Below the pieces are notes generated by a model. That model was not told where the DNA came from. It did not search any database and saw nothing but the letters and a program-made list of their open reading frames with translations. The translations under genes were made by a program, and so were the position numbers. 6,959 bases of DNA from an uncultured Acidobacteriota bacterium. GTDB lineage: Bacteria > Acidobacteriota > Blastocatellia > Pyrinomonadales > Pyrinomonadaceae. Position 1 is the first letter of the stretch, and every line of letters begins with the position of its first letter. This document shows, one piece after another, positions 1 through 5,991 of the stretch. The stretch lies in NCBI GenBank assembly GCA_902826505.1, contig CADEFG010000264.1:1-6959 (forward strand). The letters run 5' to 3'.

Positions 1-1
1 G

Positions 2-1150
2 GGCGAAACCAATCTCGGCAACCATGATTTCTGGATCGCCAAGTATGACAGCAGCGGCAATCGTCTGTGGATAACCGAAAGCGGAACGCAGCAGCAGGAC
101 GGAAAGTTTGGTTTGGTCATTGTTCCGGACGGTTCGGGCGGCGGCAAACTTGTCACATTTACCGCCGAACGCACGCGCATCACAACCTTTTTATTTGACG
201 CCAACGGCAATCTTGCCGAGCAATCCGGTTTCACGCATCTGTTCCAGCATACGCCCTACGACCTCGCCTTGGGTCCGAACAACACGATCTACGCGGTCGG
301 GACGTTCACCGATCTGAGCGGCGCGGTAAAAGAATTTATCGTCAAATATGACGCTCAGGGCAACGAATTATGGCGCAACACTTATGGCAGCCCGTATCTG
401 AAAAAAGCGACGCGGATCGCGGTCGATTCGGCGGGCAATGCGTTCGTCGCTGGCATCATTGAACCGCCGCCGCCCGCGTTTGCGCATCCGAAGGCTTGGA
501 TCGCCAAATATGACGCGGGCAGCGGCGGCATTTTGTGGTCTAAATATGAACCTTCGGACATCTTCAATCTGCATAATGATCTGATCAATGCCGTCGGAAT
601 TGACAGCCACGGCGATGTGATAATTGCCGGGATGACGCAGGGCGTGATCGGCGAGAAAAACGGCGACGACACGTTTTTGGGCATTGATGATGCCTGGGTT
701 TCGCGCCGCAATGGCAGTAACGGCGAGCTTGTTTGGGTCAGACAATTTCCGGTTTCGGATATCGATGGGTTTGAGGCGCTGGCTTTTGACAATAATAAAG
801 GAATTATTTTGGCGGGCTACACGGTCGCCTTCAAAAACAATATCGGTTTTGAAGACGCTTTGCTGATGCGTTATGTGGATTCTGTTTCCGGTACGACAGT
901 CCAGTTGTTGCCTTATGTGACCGGTGTTGTTCCCGCCAGCGAACGGGTTGGAAGAACGATCCGGATCGAGGGCGTGAATTTTTTCGGCATTACCGGTGTT
1001 CGTTTTAACGGCGTTCCCGCTCAATATAACGTGATTTCAACAAGCCGGATCGAGGCGGTCGTGCCGACCGGCGCGACAAACGGTTTGATAACGATCAGCA
1101 AAGGTTGCAGCAGTTTCGCAAGCCCGTCGCCGTTTACGATTTTGCCTTGA
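2..1150 (+). CDS. SBBP-repeat / IPT-TIG domain secreted protein, C-terminal part (5' end outside window)
   Basis: The frame is open from the window edge, giving 382 residues to the TGA stop. The TTG at 113 is only an internal Leu codon, because the repeat pattern continues upstream of it. Motifs of the form [F/W]I[A/V]KYDxxGNxLW recur at about residues 10-23, 112-124 and 166-179, with degenerate copies at 232-245 and 286-297. They alternate with strands such as IAVDSAGNAFVAGI, as in SBBP/beta-propeller repeat proteins. Residues about 303-382 look like an IPT/TIG immunoglobulin-like domain (VTGVVPASERVGRTIRIEG, then GVRFNGVPA and ATNGLITIS). Family knowledge suggests a secreted or surface-attached protein with a structural, binding or adhesive role; no catalytic motif is visible. 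There is no C-terminal sorting signal, anchor or dockerin in the visible end. The signal peptide and first repeats would lie outside the window. It converges on the secretion operon, so co-transcription is excluded. Family call is fairly sure; function is unknown. Confidence 0.82.
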   Translation, partial: GETNLGNHDFWIAKYDSSGNRLWITESGTQQQDGKFGLVIVPDGSGGGKLVTFTAERTRITTFLFDANGNLAEQSGFTHLFQHTPYDLALGPNNTIYAVGTFTDLSGAVKEFIVKYDAQGNELWRNTYGSPYLKKATRIAVDSAGNAFVAGIIEPPPPAFAHPKAWIAKYDAGSGGILWSKYEPSDIFNLHNDLINAVGIDSHGDVIIAGMTQGVIGEKNGDDTFLGIDDAWVSRRNGSNGELVWVRQFPVSDIDGFEALAFDNNKGIILAGYTVAFKNNIGFEDALLMRYVDSVSGTTVQLLPYVTGVVPASERVGRTIRIEGVNFFGITGVRFNGVPAQYNVISTSRIEAVVPTGATNGLITISKGCSSFASPSPFTILP

Positions 1151-1196
1151 TGAGCTGTTCAATTAAGAGAAAAAAATCACGCTTTTAAAATGTCGA

Positions 1197-1227
1197 GAAG
1201 CCGGAAAATTTAAAAACTTCCGGCTTC
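1197..1227. terminator. Hairpin terminator between convergent genes
   Basis: A perfect 10-bp inverted repeat (GAAGCCGGAA at 1197-1206, TTCCGGCTTC at 1218-1227) flanks an 11-nt A/T-rich loop. It sits in the 112-bp gap between the + strand stop at 1150 and the minus-strand stop at 1263, so it can serve both transcripts. The downstream tracts are imperfect. On the minus strand the stem is followed by CATTTTAAAAG and later TTTTTT; on the + strand by a pyrimidine-rich CCCTGTTCCTTGTC. It may therefore be only partly intrinsic. The rest of 1151-1262 is A/T-rich, with nothing else recognisable. Confidence 0.75.
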
Positions 1228-1262
1228 CCTGTTCCTTGTCTGTAATTGAAAATTTCAAATTC

Positions 1263-2183
1263 CTAACTGTAAGCGAGCGCGGCAAGCCCGGCGGGCGCGG
1301 CAAGATCGTCGAAGCTCAAACTGCTCGCCGGAATATTCAAGCCGACATCTTCGGGACGCAAAACCGTCAGTTCCTGTCCGAGCGCTTCGTTGGAAATTTC
1401 TTTGATCCGCGCGGGTTTGAAGTTTTTACCGATGACGAGAATTTTTTCCAGATAATTTCCGTTTGCCGAAGCCAGACGGTCTTTGTAAAACATCATCAGC
1501 CGGAAAATTTCGTCGTCGGTTTCGTCGTCCGTACACGTCACGCTCCGCACGACGACGGGTTCGTCGCGGCGCAATAAAAAGGCGGTAAAACCGTCGCTTT
1601 GCGAACTTATCAAAAGCGAATCGGTGCGGGCGTTTTTATCGATCAGCCAGTTTGCTTCGCTGACCGCGCGCGGCAGGATCAGACCGGCTTGCCAGCCGAA
1701 TGATTCAAACAATTTTTCGTATTCGTCGATCACCGAAAGTTTGACGGCGGTCGCGAAATAACGCGCTTTTCCCTCTTTATCGGGCGAAATCTTGTTGAGC
1801 GACAAACGCAGCTCGCCCGCCGGCGCGCCGAAACCGTTTTCGGCTTTCCAATCGAGAATTTCGTCCAGTTCTTTTTTCGAGGCGGGTTCGTTGTCGAGCG
1901 TCAAGATCGCCGTCCGCGCCGTGTTGCCCGGCAGACTGACCGACCAGCGCTTTTGACCTTGCAGTCCGGCTTTGACGCAGGTTTCTTCGAGCAAAGCGAG
2001 CATTTCCGGCTGGCTCGCGATATTTTTTTCGGTAAAGCTCGGGTTCAGCAGATTTTCGGGCAATTCGATCGTCGCGGCTTGTTTGATGCCAAACGCGCGT
2101 CTGCCTTCTTTTTGCACCGCGAGGGCGGTGATAAATTCTTTTTCCAAGCCGAGCGCGGCTTTCGGATAATTCGGTTGAAACAT
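1263..2183 (-). CDS. pilM: PilM/GspL-like actin-fold pilus assembly protein (divergent)
   Basis: This is a 306-aa protein starting at ATG 2183. An in-frame GTG at 2228 would add 15 residues, but it lies inside a tandem repeat; MFQPNYPKAALGLEKE fits the usual PilM start, where a short N-terminus leads into a beta-strand with a GLE/GID motif. The first fold half (about 8-170) includes LGLEKEFITALAV, an SVSLPGNTARTAIL strand and an EILDWKAE helix. The second half has SLLISSQSDGFTAFLLRRDEPVVVRSV (about 189-215), then FRLMMFYKDRL and LEKILVIG. It ends LAAPAGLAALAYS, like the C-terminal GLA segment of PilM. There is no signal peptide or membrane span. In type IV pili PilM is the cytoplasmic partner of PilN; the GspL cytoplasmic domain plays the same role with GspE. 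The glycine-rich phosphate-binding motif expected in the second half is missing, so ATP binding is doubtful. It is the last gene of the operon, and no PilN/PilO follows. The start has no clear Shine-Dalgarno. It could instead be annotated as hypothetical or GspL-like. Confidence 0.66.
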   Translation of the reverse strand: MFQPNYPKAALGLEKEFITALAVQKEGRRAFGIKQAATIELPENLLNPSFTEKNIASQPEMLALLEETCVKAGLQGQKRWSVSLPGNTARTAILTLDNEPASKKELDEILDWKAENGFGAPAGELRLSLNKISPDKEGKARYFATAVKLSVIDEYEKLFESFGWQAGLILPRAVSEANWLIDKNARTDSLLISSQSDGFTAFLLRRDEPVVVRSVTCTDDETDDEIFRLMMFYKDRLASANGNYLEKILVIGKNFKPARIKEISNEALGQELTVLRPEDVGLNIPASSLSFDDLAAPAGLAALAYS

Positions 2184-2225
2184 TTTGTTAATAGTGAGCG
2201 GCGAATGATTGAATGAAAAGATTCT

Positions 2226-2253
2226 CACTTCTCACTTTTCACTTCTCACTTCT
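2226..2253. repeat. Heptanucleotide tandem repeat, intergenic, 4 units
   Basis: There are four 7-bp units on the + strand: CACTTCT, CACTTTT, CACTTCT, CACTTCT, with a partial fifth (ATTCT) at 2221-2225. On the transcribed strand this reads AGAAGTG repeated. The array directly abuts the TAA stop of the second pseudopilin (2254-2256) and fills part of the gap before the PilM-like gene. Unlike the two arrays in the pseudopilin leaders, this unit contains a TGA codon once per 21 nt when read on the minus strand, so it cannot be translated through. Confidence 0.9.
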
Positions 2254-2718
2254 TTAATATTCTGTATACTGCTTGCCGTCGCTGTCGGTTCCTTCGTGGA
2301 GACTTTTGACGTTAACCAGCCCTTGTCCGCCGTCGGGCGAATTAGTGTCTTCGCCCAAAATTTCGTTCCATTCGGTCGATTCCTTGATCGGGTCAACGGG
2401 TCTTTCGTGCAAATATTTGTCCGTCACCAGTTCGTCGATATTTTGCGGCAATTTGCCCTTGTCGGCGGTGTATTGATCGATCGCGCGGCGCATCTGCCAG
2501 AGATTTTCCTTTAAAACGGTTTCGCGGGCGTGCTGGACGGTTCGCTGGTACGCGGGCAAGGCGATCGACAGCAGAATGATCATGATAAACATCGCGATCA
2601 TCAATTCGAGCAATGAAAAACCGCTTTGCGATTGGCTTTCGGTTTTCGGTCTTTGGTCTCTGGCTAAACTCTCGACTCTCGACTCTCGACTCTCAACTTT
2701 TAAAAACTTACCAATCAC
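2254..2718 (-). CDS. GspG-like pseudopilin / prepilin-type protein (second)
   Basis: This is a 154-aa type IV pilin-like protein with a GTG start at 2718. The start is supported by a GGAGA Shine-Dalgarno 8 nt upstream, and it overlaps the end of the preceding pseudopilin by 11 nt, so translation is probably coupled. The prepilin signal is QSGFSLLELM, with cleavage between G33 and F34 and Glu at mature position 5, followed by a hydrophobic helix to about residue 53. An alpha-helical stem then runs through ENLWQMRRAIDQYTADKGKLP. The globular part has the GspG-like order P..IDEL...YL...PVDP...W (residues about 90-118), then LVNVKSLHEGTDSDGKQYTEY. No cysteines are present. The 33-residue leader is unusually long and is encoded by heptanucleotide repeats (KVESRESRVES, then DQRPKT). 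The protein would be processed by a prepilin peptidase not encoded here and assembled into a periplasmic pseudopilus. It could be the major subunit or a minor one; order and length do not settle this. Confidence 0.85.
   Translation of the reverse strand: MIGKFLKVESRESRVESLARDQRPKTESQSQSGFSLLELMIAMFIMIILLSIALPAYQRTVQHARETVLKENLWQMRRAIDQYTADKGKLPQNIDELVTDKYLHERPVDPIKESTEWNEILGEDTNSPDGGQGLVNVKSLHEGTDSDGKQYTEY
2634..2702. repeat. Two heptanucleotide repeat blocks inside the second pseudopilin leader
   Basis: Block 1 (2668-2702) is ACTCTCG three times, perfect (2668-2674, 2675-2681, 2682-2688), then the variants ACTCTCA and ACTTTTA. Block 2 (2634-2661) has degenerate units GGCTTTC, GGTTTTC, GGTCTTT, GGTCTCT. 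Both lie within the reading frame of the second pseudopilin and encode most of its leader upstream of the GFSLLE cleavage site. Three units are 21 nt, or seven codons. The unit has no stop codon in any of the coding-strand frames, because a 7-bp repeat cycles through the same codon set in each. Confidence 0.88.
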
Positions 2719-3397
2719 TGTATTTATCTCCGTTTAAGGCTTCTTCGTCCGAACCCGAGCGGACATCGAAAAGATTGATATCGTCCCAGCTTTCCGAATC
2801 AGCCGTTTGATACGACGAGCGAAATTTCCAGGTGTCGTCTTTGCCGGTCATCGGATCAACCGGCAATTCGCGCAGATAGATCTTGACGATCTCTTTTTGC
2901 TCGTTGATCTCGGTCGCGTTCTTTTCATCGAAAACGCCGCGCTGCTGAACATTCAGACCGCGCGCTTTGACTCTCACGCCTTTGACCAGAGTATCGATGT
3001 CGGGCGGGTAACGGTCCAGGTTTTCGGTATCGAAGATCTTGCAATCGTCGATCACGACGCGGCTTCGCGGGTCAGCCGGAATATTTCCGCCAACCTGGGT
3101 CGGATTTCCGGTCGTCACCGCGCCCTGCGGACATGCGCCGACGGTATCGCGTTTGAATTCATCGATCGCGCTGCGAATCATCCGCAGCGATTCCCGCAAA
3201 CGCATTTCTTTTTGGCGCTTGACCGCGTTTTGCGCGACCGGAATCGTTCCCAAAACCAGCACCGCCAGCACGGACAGCGTGACGATCAATTCAAGCAGCG
3301 TGAAACCGATTTGTAATTGGTCTTTGGTCTTTGGTCTTTGGTCTTTGGTAAAAAACCGGGTGACTTTCGACTTTCGACTTTCGACTTTTAACTTCAT
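2708..3397 (-). CDS. gspG: GspG-like pseudopilin / prepilin-type protein (first)
   Basis: This is a 229-aa prepilin-like protein. ATG 3397 lies one nucleotide after the secretin stop, with a GGTGA site 9 nt upstream. The prepilin motif IGFTLLELIV puts cleavage between G31 and F32, with Glu at mature position 5 and a hydrophobic helix to about residue 55. The stem continues through MRLRESLRMIRSAIDEFKRD. The C-terminal part is strongly GspG-like: YPPDIDTLVKG (130-140), YLRELPVDPMTGKDDTW (174-190), then LFDVRSGS and GDKYSDW at the very end. Between stem and YPPDIDTL is an insertion of about 40 residues with two cysteines (C89, C119), a possible disulfide. It is longer than typical GspG (roughly 140-150 aa) because of this insertion, a second one around 140-170 and the 31-residue leader, which is highly basic and encoded by heptamer repeats. 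It is the likely major subunit of the pseudopilus whose gate is the adjacent secretin. A type IV pilin role cannot be excluded. Confidence 0.86.
   Translation of the reverse strand: MKLKVESRKSKVTRFFTKDQRPKTKDQLQIGFTLLELIVTLSVLAVLVLGTIPVAQNAVKRQKEMRLRESLRMIRSAIDEFKRDTVGACPQGAVTTGNPTQVGGNIPADPRSRVVIDDCKIFDTENLDRYPPDIDTLVKGVRVKARGLNVQQRGVFDEKNATEINEQKEIVKIYLRELPVDPMTGKDDTWKFRSSYQTADSESWDDINLFDVRSGSDEEALNGDKYSDW
2727..2731 (-). promoter_or_regulatory. Ribosome binding site deciding the GTG start of the second pseudopilin
   Basis: GGAGA on the minus strand, 8 nt before GTG 2718, lies inside the 3' end of the first pseudopilin gene. It supports the GTG as the true start and therefore supports translation of the repeat-encoded leader. 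No other canonical in-frame start lies between it and the GFSLLE motif. Confidence 0.7.
3319..3353. repeat. Heptanucleotide repeat block (GGTCTTT) in the first pseudopilin leader
   Basis: Four perfect GGTCTTT units (3319-3325, 3326-3332, 3333-3339, 3340-3346) are followed by the variant GGTAAAA. On the coding strand the unit is AAAGACC, which translates as the cycle TKDQRPK over three units. The block ends 9 bp before the codon for G31 of the prepilin cleavage site. It is fully inside the open reading frame and stop-free in all coding-strand frames. Confidence 0.93.
3363..3397. repeat. Heptanucleotide repeat block (ACTTTCG) running into the first pseudopilin start codon
   Basis: Three perfect ACTTTCG units (3363-3369, 3370-3376, 3377-3383) are followed by the in-phase variants ACTTTTA (3384-3390) and ACTTCAT (3391-3397). 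The last variant contains the start codon itself: on the coding strand the array reads ATGAAGT, TAAAAGT, CGAAAGT, CGAAAGT, CGAAAGT. It encodes MKLKVESRKSK. The second pseudopilin leader has the same TAAAAGT-then-GARAGT order. Confidence 0.93.
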
Positions 3398-3398
3398 C

Positions 3399-5945
3399 TT
3401 AAAATTTCACCGTAAAATTTCTGCCGTCCGCCGTCATGATATTCATCACGTCCGCGTCAAAGGCAATTTCCTGTTTGCCGTCAGCTAGGGCTTCGACTTC
3501 GATAAACGCCAGAATTCCCGAAGCATTTTCCGCCGTATCTTTCGGCGGCGCCAGCGAAACAAAAGCTTTGCCGTTCAAATTCAAATAGGGCGACTTTTCT
3601 TTGCCCGCGAAATCTCCGCCGAACACGTCGCCGTAGCTGACCGACCGCACCGCCAGTTTATTGGCGTCGAATTTCAAGCCTAAAACCGCCGAACGAAAAC
3701 CGGTCGCGCTTTTGATCATCACGGCGATCTTTGTTTTTTCGCCTTTTTTCATTTCGCCGAGCGCGGGCAAAAACTGTATTTCGGCTTTCGGCGCGTTCGT
3801 TTTTGCTTCGACTTCTTCGATCAGCGGCAAGGTCATCGGTTTCGGCAGAATGCTGTTCTCCGGCTTTGAATTATCCGAGGTCGGCGTAACCTGCAAAGTT
3901 TTGACGTTCGAAGCATCGATCGGACGAATATTCGCCGCCGTCGTATTGTTGTTGACTGGTGTTTCGGTGACAACCGCATTTTCGGGGGAATTTTCGGTCT
4001 TGTTTTCGGTCGCCGAGCTTGTTTCGGTCGGATTCGATTTTACATAGGTCGGCGCGTCTTCAACCTTTCGATCGGGCAGCTGCACCGCCGTATTGTTGCC
4101 CAAACGACGGGCGGCGGCGAGCTGTTCGTCAATTTCTTCCTGAATGACCATCGCTTCGAGCGAACCGCTCGTCGGCACCGCCAAACTGCCGGTCGGACGT
4201 TCGATCTCGTCTTCCGGCAAAATCGAAGGTGCGCGAATGACGCGCGGCGTGACGGCAATGACGATGTCAACCTGCCGGTTATCCTTGGTCGGCGCGGTAA
4301 AAAGTCTGCCTAAGATCGGAATCAAGCCGAGCAGCGGTAAACCCTGCCGTCCGTTGGTCTGCGAATCCTGCGCGACGCTTGCCAAAAGAAGCGTTTTATT
4401 GTTCTGCACGCGCGCCGTGCCTTTGATGATTCGTTCGGAAAAGCACGGGTTTTCGGAACTACAGGCGACAACGTCCTTGGATTCGATTTCCATCGCGACC
4501 TGGACATCCTGATTCGGGAAAACGATCGGTTTGAATTTGAGTGTCAAACCGACTTGTTCGTAATTGATGACGTCGCTCAAAAAACCGCCGCTGCCGTTAT
4601 TGTTGTTGCCGTTATTGATGCCGTTCGAGATCGTCGCTGTTCTGACCGGCACGCGCTGACCGATTCGCGCCGAAGAATCTTCGTTGTTAAAAGCGTGAAT
4701 CTGCGTCGAGGCGATCAGTTTCGTATTATTCTTGTTTTGAAAAGCGATCAGATTGGCGGCGGGCAGAACGATCCCGGCGCCAAAGGCGCCCGAAATGACA
4801 TCTTTTGCCGCTCTCCCGATCGATCCGAAAATCTCGTTGCCGCCGATTCCGACCACGCCGCTCGTCGTGCCGCCCAAATTTGTCAGCTGCGCCTCGCTGC
4901 CGATTTGATTGCCGAGTTTTAACAGATCATTTTTCGACACTTCATAGATCGCGACATCCATGACGACCTCGGCGCGATCTTTATCGAGCGATTTGATGAG
5001 TTGTCCCATCAACTGGATATTTTCCGCCGTATCGCGAATCGTAATGCTGTTGGTCGCATCATCTTTGATAGCAATCGTCGGCGTTCTGCCGGGTTGGGCG
5101 GGAATCACGGTTCTGATCAAGGCTTCAACGTCTTTCGGACTGGCGTTTGCCAAATAGAACGTGCGTAAAACCAATTGCTGGAATTTCTGCCGCGCATTGG
5201 CGTTGGCAACCAAGATCGTGCGCGGTCCGACCTTTTGGAAAAACAGATTTTGCTGGAGAAAAATATAATCGAGCGCTTTTGCCGCCGTCACATTTTTGAG
5301 CTCGATCTTGATCTTTGCCTGTTCACCGACCGCGCGAAAAGATTCCGCGTCGAAGATCACGTTCAAATCCAGACTGCGCGCCAAATCCCGGATCAATGTC
5401 TGCAAATCGATTCCGCCCGGAAAAGGTCCGACATCGCCGAGTTCTTCGAGTTTTTGAGGAATCACGACATTCGGCGGCAAAACCTTCCCGTTATAATTGG
5501 TCGGAACGAATTTGGTGCCGTCTTTCGGATCTTTTTTGTCGGGATTTCCGCCATCTAAAACCTCTTTAAAGAGCCGCGCCATTTTTTCCATTTCGGCTTT
5601 CGCTAGCTCATTGGTCGGGTCGTAGGCATAGGCTTTGCGAAACGCGTCATAACCGCCTTTGTAATCTTTTTCGTTGGCGCGTGCCGTGCCGATGCGGATA
5701 TACATCTGCGAAGCGTTAAAAAGCGAACGCACATAATGCAGGCGATATTCATAATTTTTCGGGTCTTCGGTAATCGCGAGCGCGAATTGCTCGACCGCTT
5801 TATCCCATTCTTCGGCGACTTCGGCTTTCATTCCTTCTTTGAAAAACTTTTTGCCGTCGCCTTTCGCCAGAATCGTGACCGGCGAAAGCAGTGAAAATAC
5901 CAGAAGAAAACTCAGCGCAAAACGAATGTAAGCAGATTTTTTCAT
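3399..5945 (-). CDS. gspD: Type II/IV secretin with N-terminal TPRs and C-terminal cohesin-like domain
   Basis: This is an 848-aa outer-membrane secretin. Residues 1-27 form a signal peptide (KK, hydrophobic core, ILA-KG) with no lipobox. Residues about 30-128 are TPR-like helices (EEWDKAVEQFALAITEDPKN, then KDYKGGYDAFRKAYAYDPTN). About 174-248 is the STN/N0 domain (IDLQTLIRDLARSLDLNVIF). About 258-325 is an N1 secretin_N domain (FYLANASPKDVEALIRTVIP, then NSITIRDT). About 330-572 is the secretin core, with the gate loop SARIGQRVPVRT and the signature GLPLLGLIPILGRLFTAPTK followed by VDIVIAVTPRVI. Two cysteines (C495, C501) sit in an exposed strand connection and could pair. About 573-718 is a disordered linker rich in Asn, Thr, Glu and Pro. 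Residues about 720-848 resemble a cohesin fold (AEIQFLPALGEMKKGEKTKI, then FRSAVLGLKFD and GILAFIEVEAL). It should form the multimeric gate for the pseudopilus encoded just downstream. It has only two clear N domains; PilQ is the alternative name. ATG 5945 has no visible Shine-Dalgarno, but the signal peptide fixes the start. Confidence 0.93.
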   Translation of the reverse strand: MKKSAYIRFALSFLLVFSLLSPVTILAKGDGKKFFKEGMKAEVAEEWDKAVEQFALAITEDPKNYEYRLHYVRSLFNASQMYIRIGTARANEKDYKGGYDAFRKAYAYDPTNELAKAEMEKMARLFKEVLDGGNPDKKDPKDGTKFVPTNYNGKVLPPNVVIPQKLEELGDVGPFPGGIDLQTLIRDLARSLDLNVIFDAESFRAVGEQAKIKIELKNVTAAKALDYIFLQQNLFFQKVGPRTILVANANARQKFQQLVLRTFYLANASPKDVEALIRTVIPAQPGRTPTIAIKDDATNSITIRDTAENIQLMGQLIKSLDKDRAEVVMDVAIYEVSKNDLLKLGNQIGSEAQLTNLGGTTSGVVGIGGNEIFGSIGRAAKDVISGAFGAGIVLPAANLIAFQNKNNTKLIASTQIHAFNNEDSSARIGQRVPVRTATISNGINNGNNNNGSGGFLSDVINYEQVGLTLKFKPIVFPNQDVQVAMEIESKDVVACSSENPCFSERIIKGTARVQNNKTLLLASVAQDSQTNGRQGLPLLGLIPILGRLFTAPTKDNRQVDIVIAVTPRVIRAPSILPEDEIERPTGSLAVPTSGSLEAMVIQEEIDEQLAAARRLGNNTAVQLPDRKVEDAPTYVKSNPTETSSATENKTENSPENAVVTETPVNNNTTAANIRPIDASNVKTLQVTPTSDNSKPENSILPKPMTLPLIEEVEAKTNAPKAEIQFLPALGEMKKGEKTKIAVMIKSATGFRSAVLGLKFDANKLAVRSVSYGDVFGGDFAGKEKSPYLNLNGKAFVSLAPPKDTAENASGILAFIEVEALADGKQEIAFDADVMNIMTADGRNFTVKF
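3407..3411 (-). promoter_or_regulatory. Ribosome binding site of the first pseudopilin
   Basis: GGTGA on the minus strand, 9 nt before ATG 3397, is embedded in the last codons of the secretin gene. It is a modest Shine-Dalgarno match. With the 1-nt gap between the secretin stop and this ATG, it suggests translational coupling of secretin and pseudopilin. Confidence 0.5.
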
Positions 5946-5975
5946 AGTTTTGTTTTAGATGTTGGAACCAGTTTT

Positions 5976-5991
5976 GCATTTCGCGAAATGC
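5976..5991. promoter_or_regulatory. Perfect 16-bp palindrome upstream of the secretin gene
   Basis: GCATTTCGCGAAATGC is a perfect palindrome, 30 nt before the secretin ATG, in the 192-bp A/T-rich gap (5946-6137) after the ATPase gene. It could be an operator for a dimeric regulator, or a hairpin in the 5' leader of the secretin transcript. On the + strand it is followed by TTTTT, but no + strand gene needs a terminator there. The gap also holds a weak 6-bp hairpin at 6035-6051. No convincing -35/-10 pair is visible on the minus strand, so a secretin promoter here is inferred, not seen. Confidence 0.5.

Noticed and set aside
113..1150. TTG at 113 as the start of the SBBP-repeat protein.
   Set aside because: The frame is open to the window edge, and the upstream codons encode another repeat motif (FWIAKYDSSGNRLW).
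2184..2228. A 15-residue N-terminal extension of the PilM-like protein from a GTG at 2228.
   Set aside because: The GTG lies in the heptamer array, the extension has no family counterpart, and the ATG at 2183 matches the usual start just before the GLE motif. It is not disproved.
2222..3397. Tandem repeats considered as a CRISPR array.
   Set aside because: The units are 7 bp, directly adjacent and without spacers.
3661..4047. Open + strand frame of 128 codons opposite the secretin linker region, with several similar antisense frames along the operon.
   Set aside because: They are shadows of a well-supported gene; their translations show no recognisable domain and no ribosome binding site.
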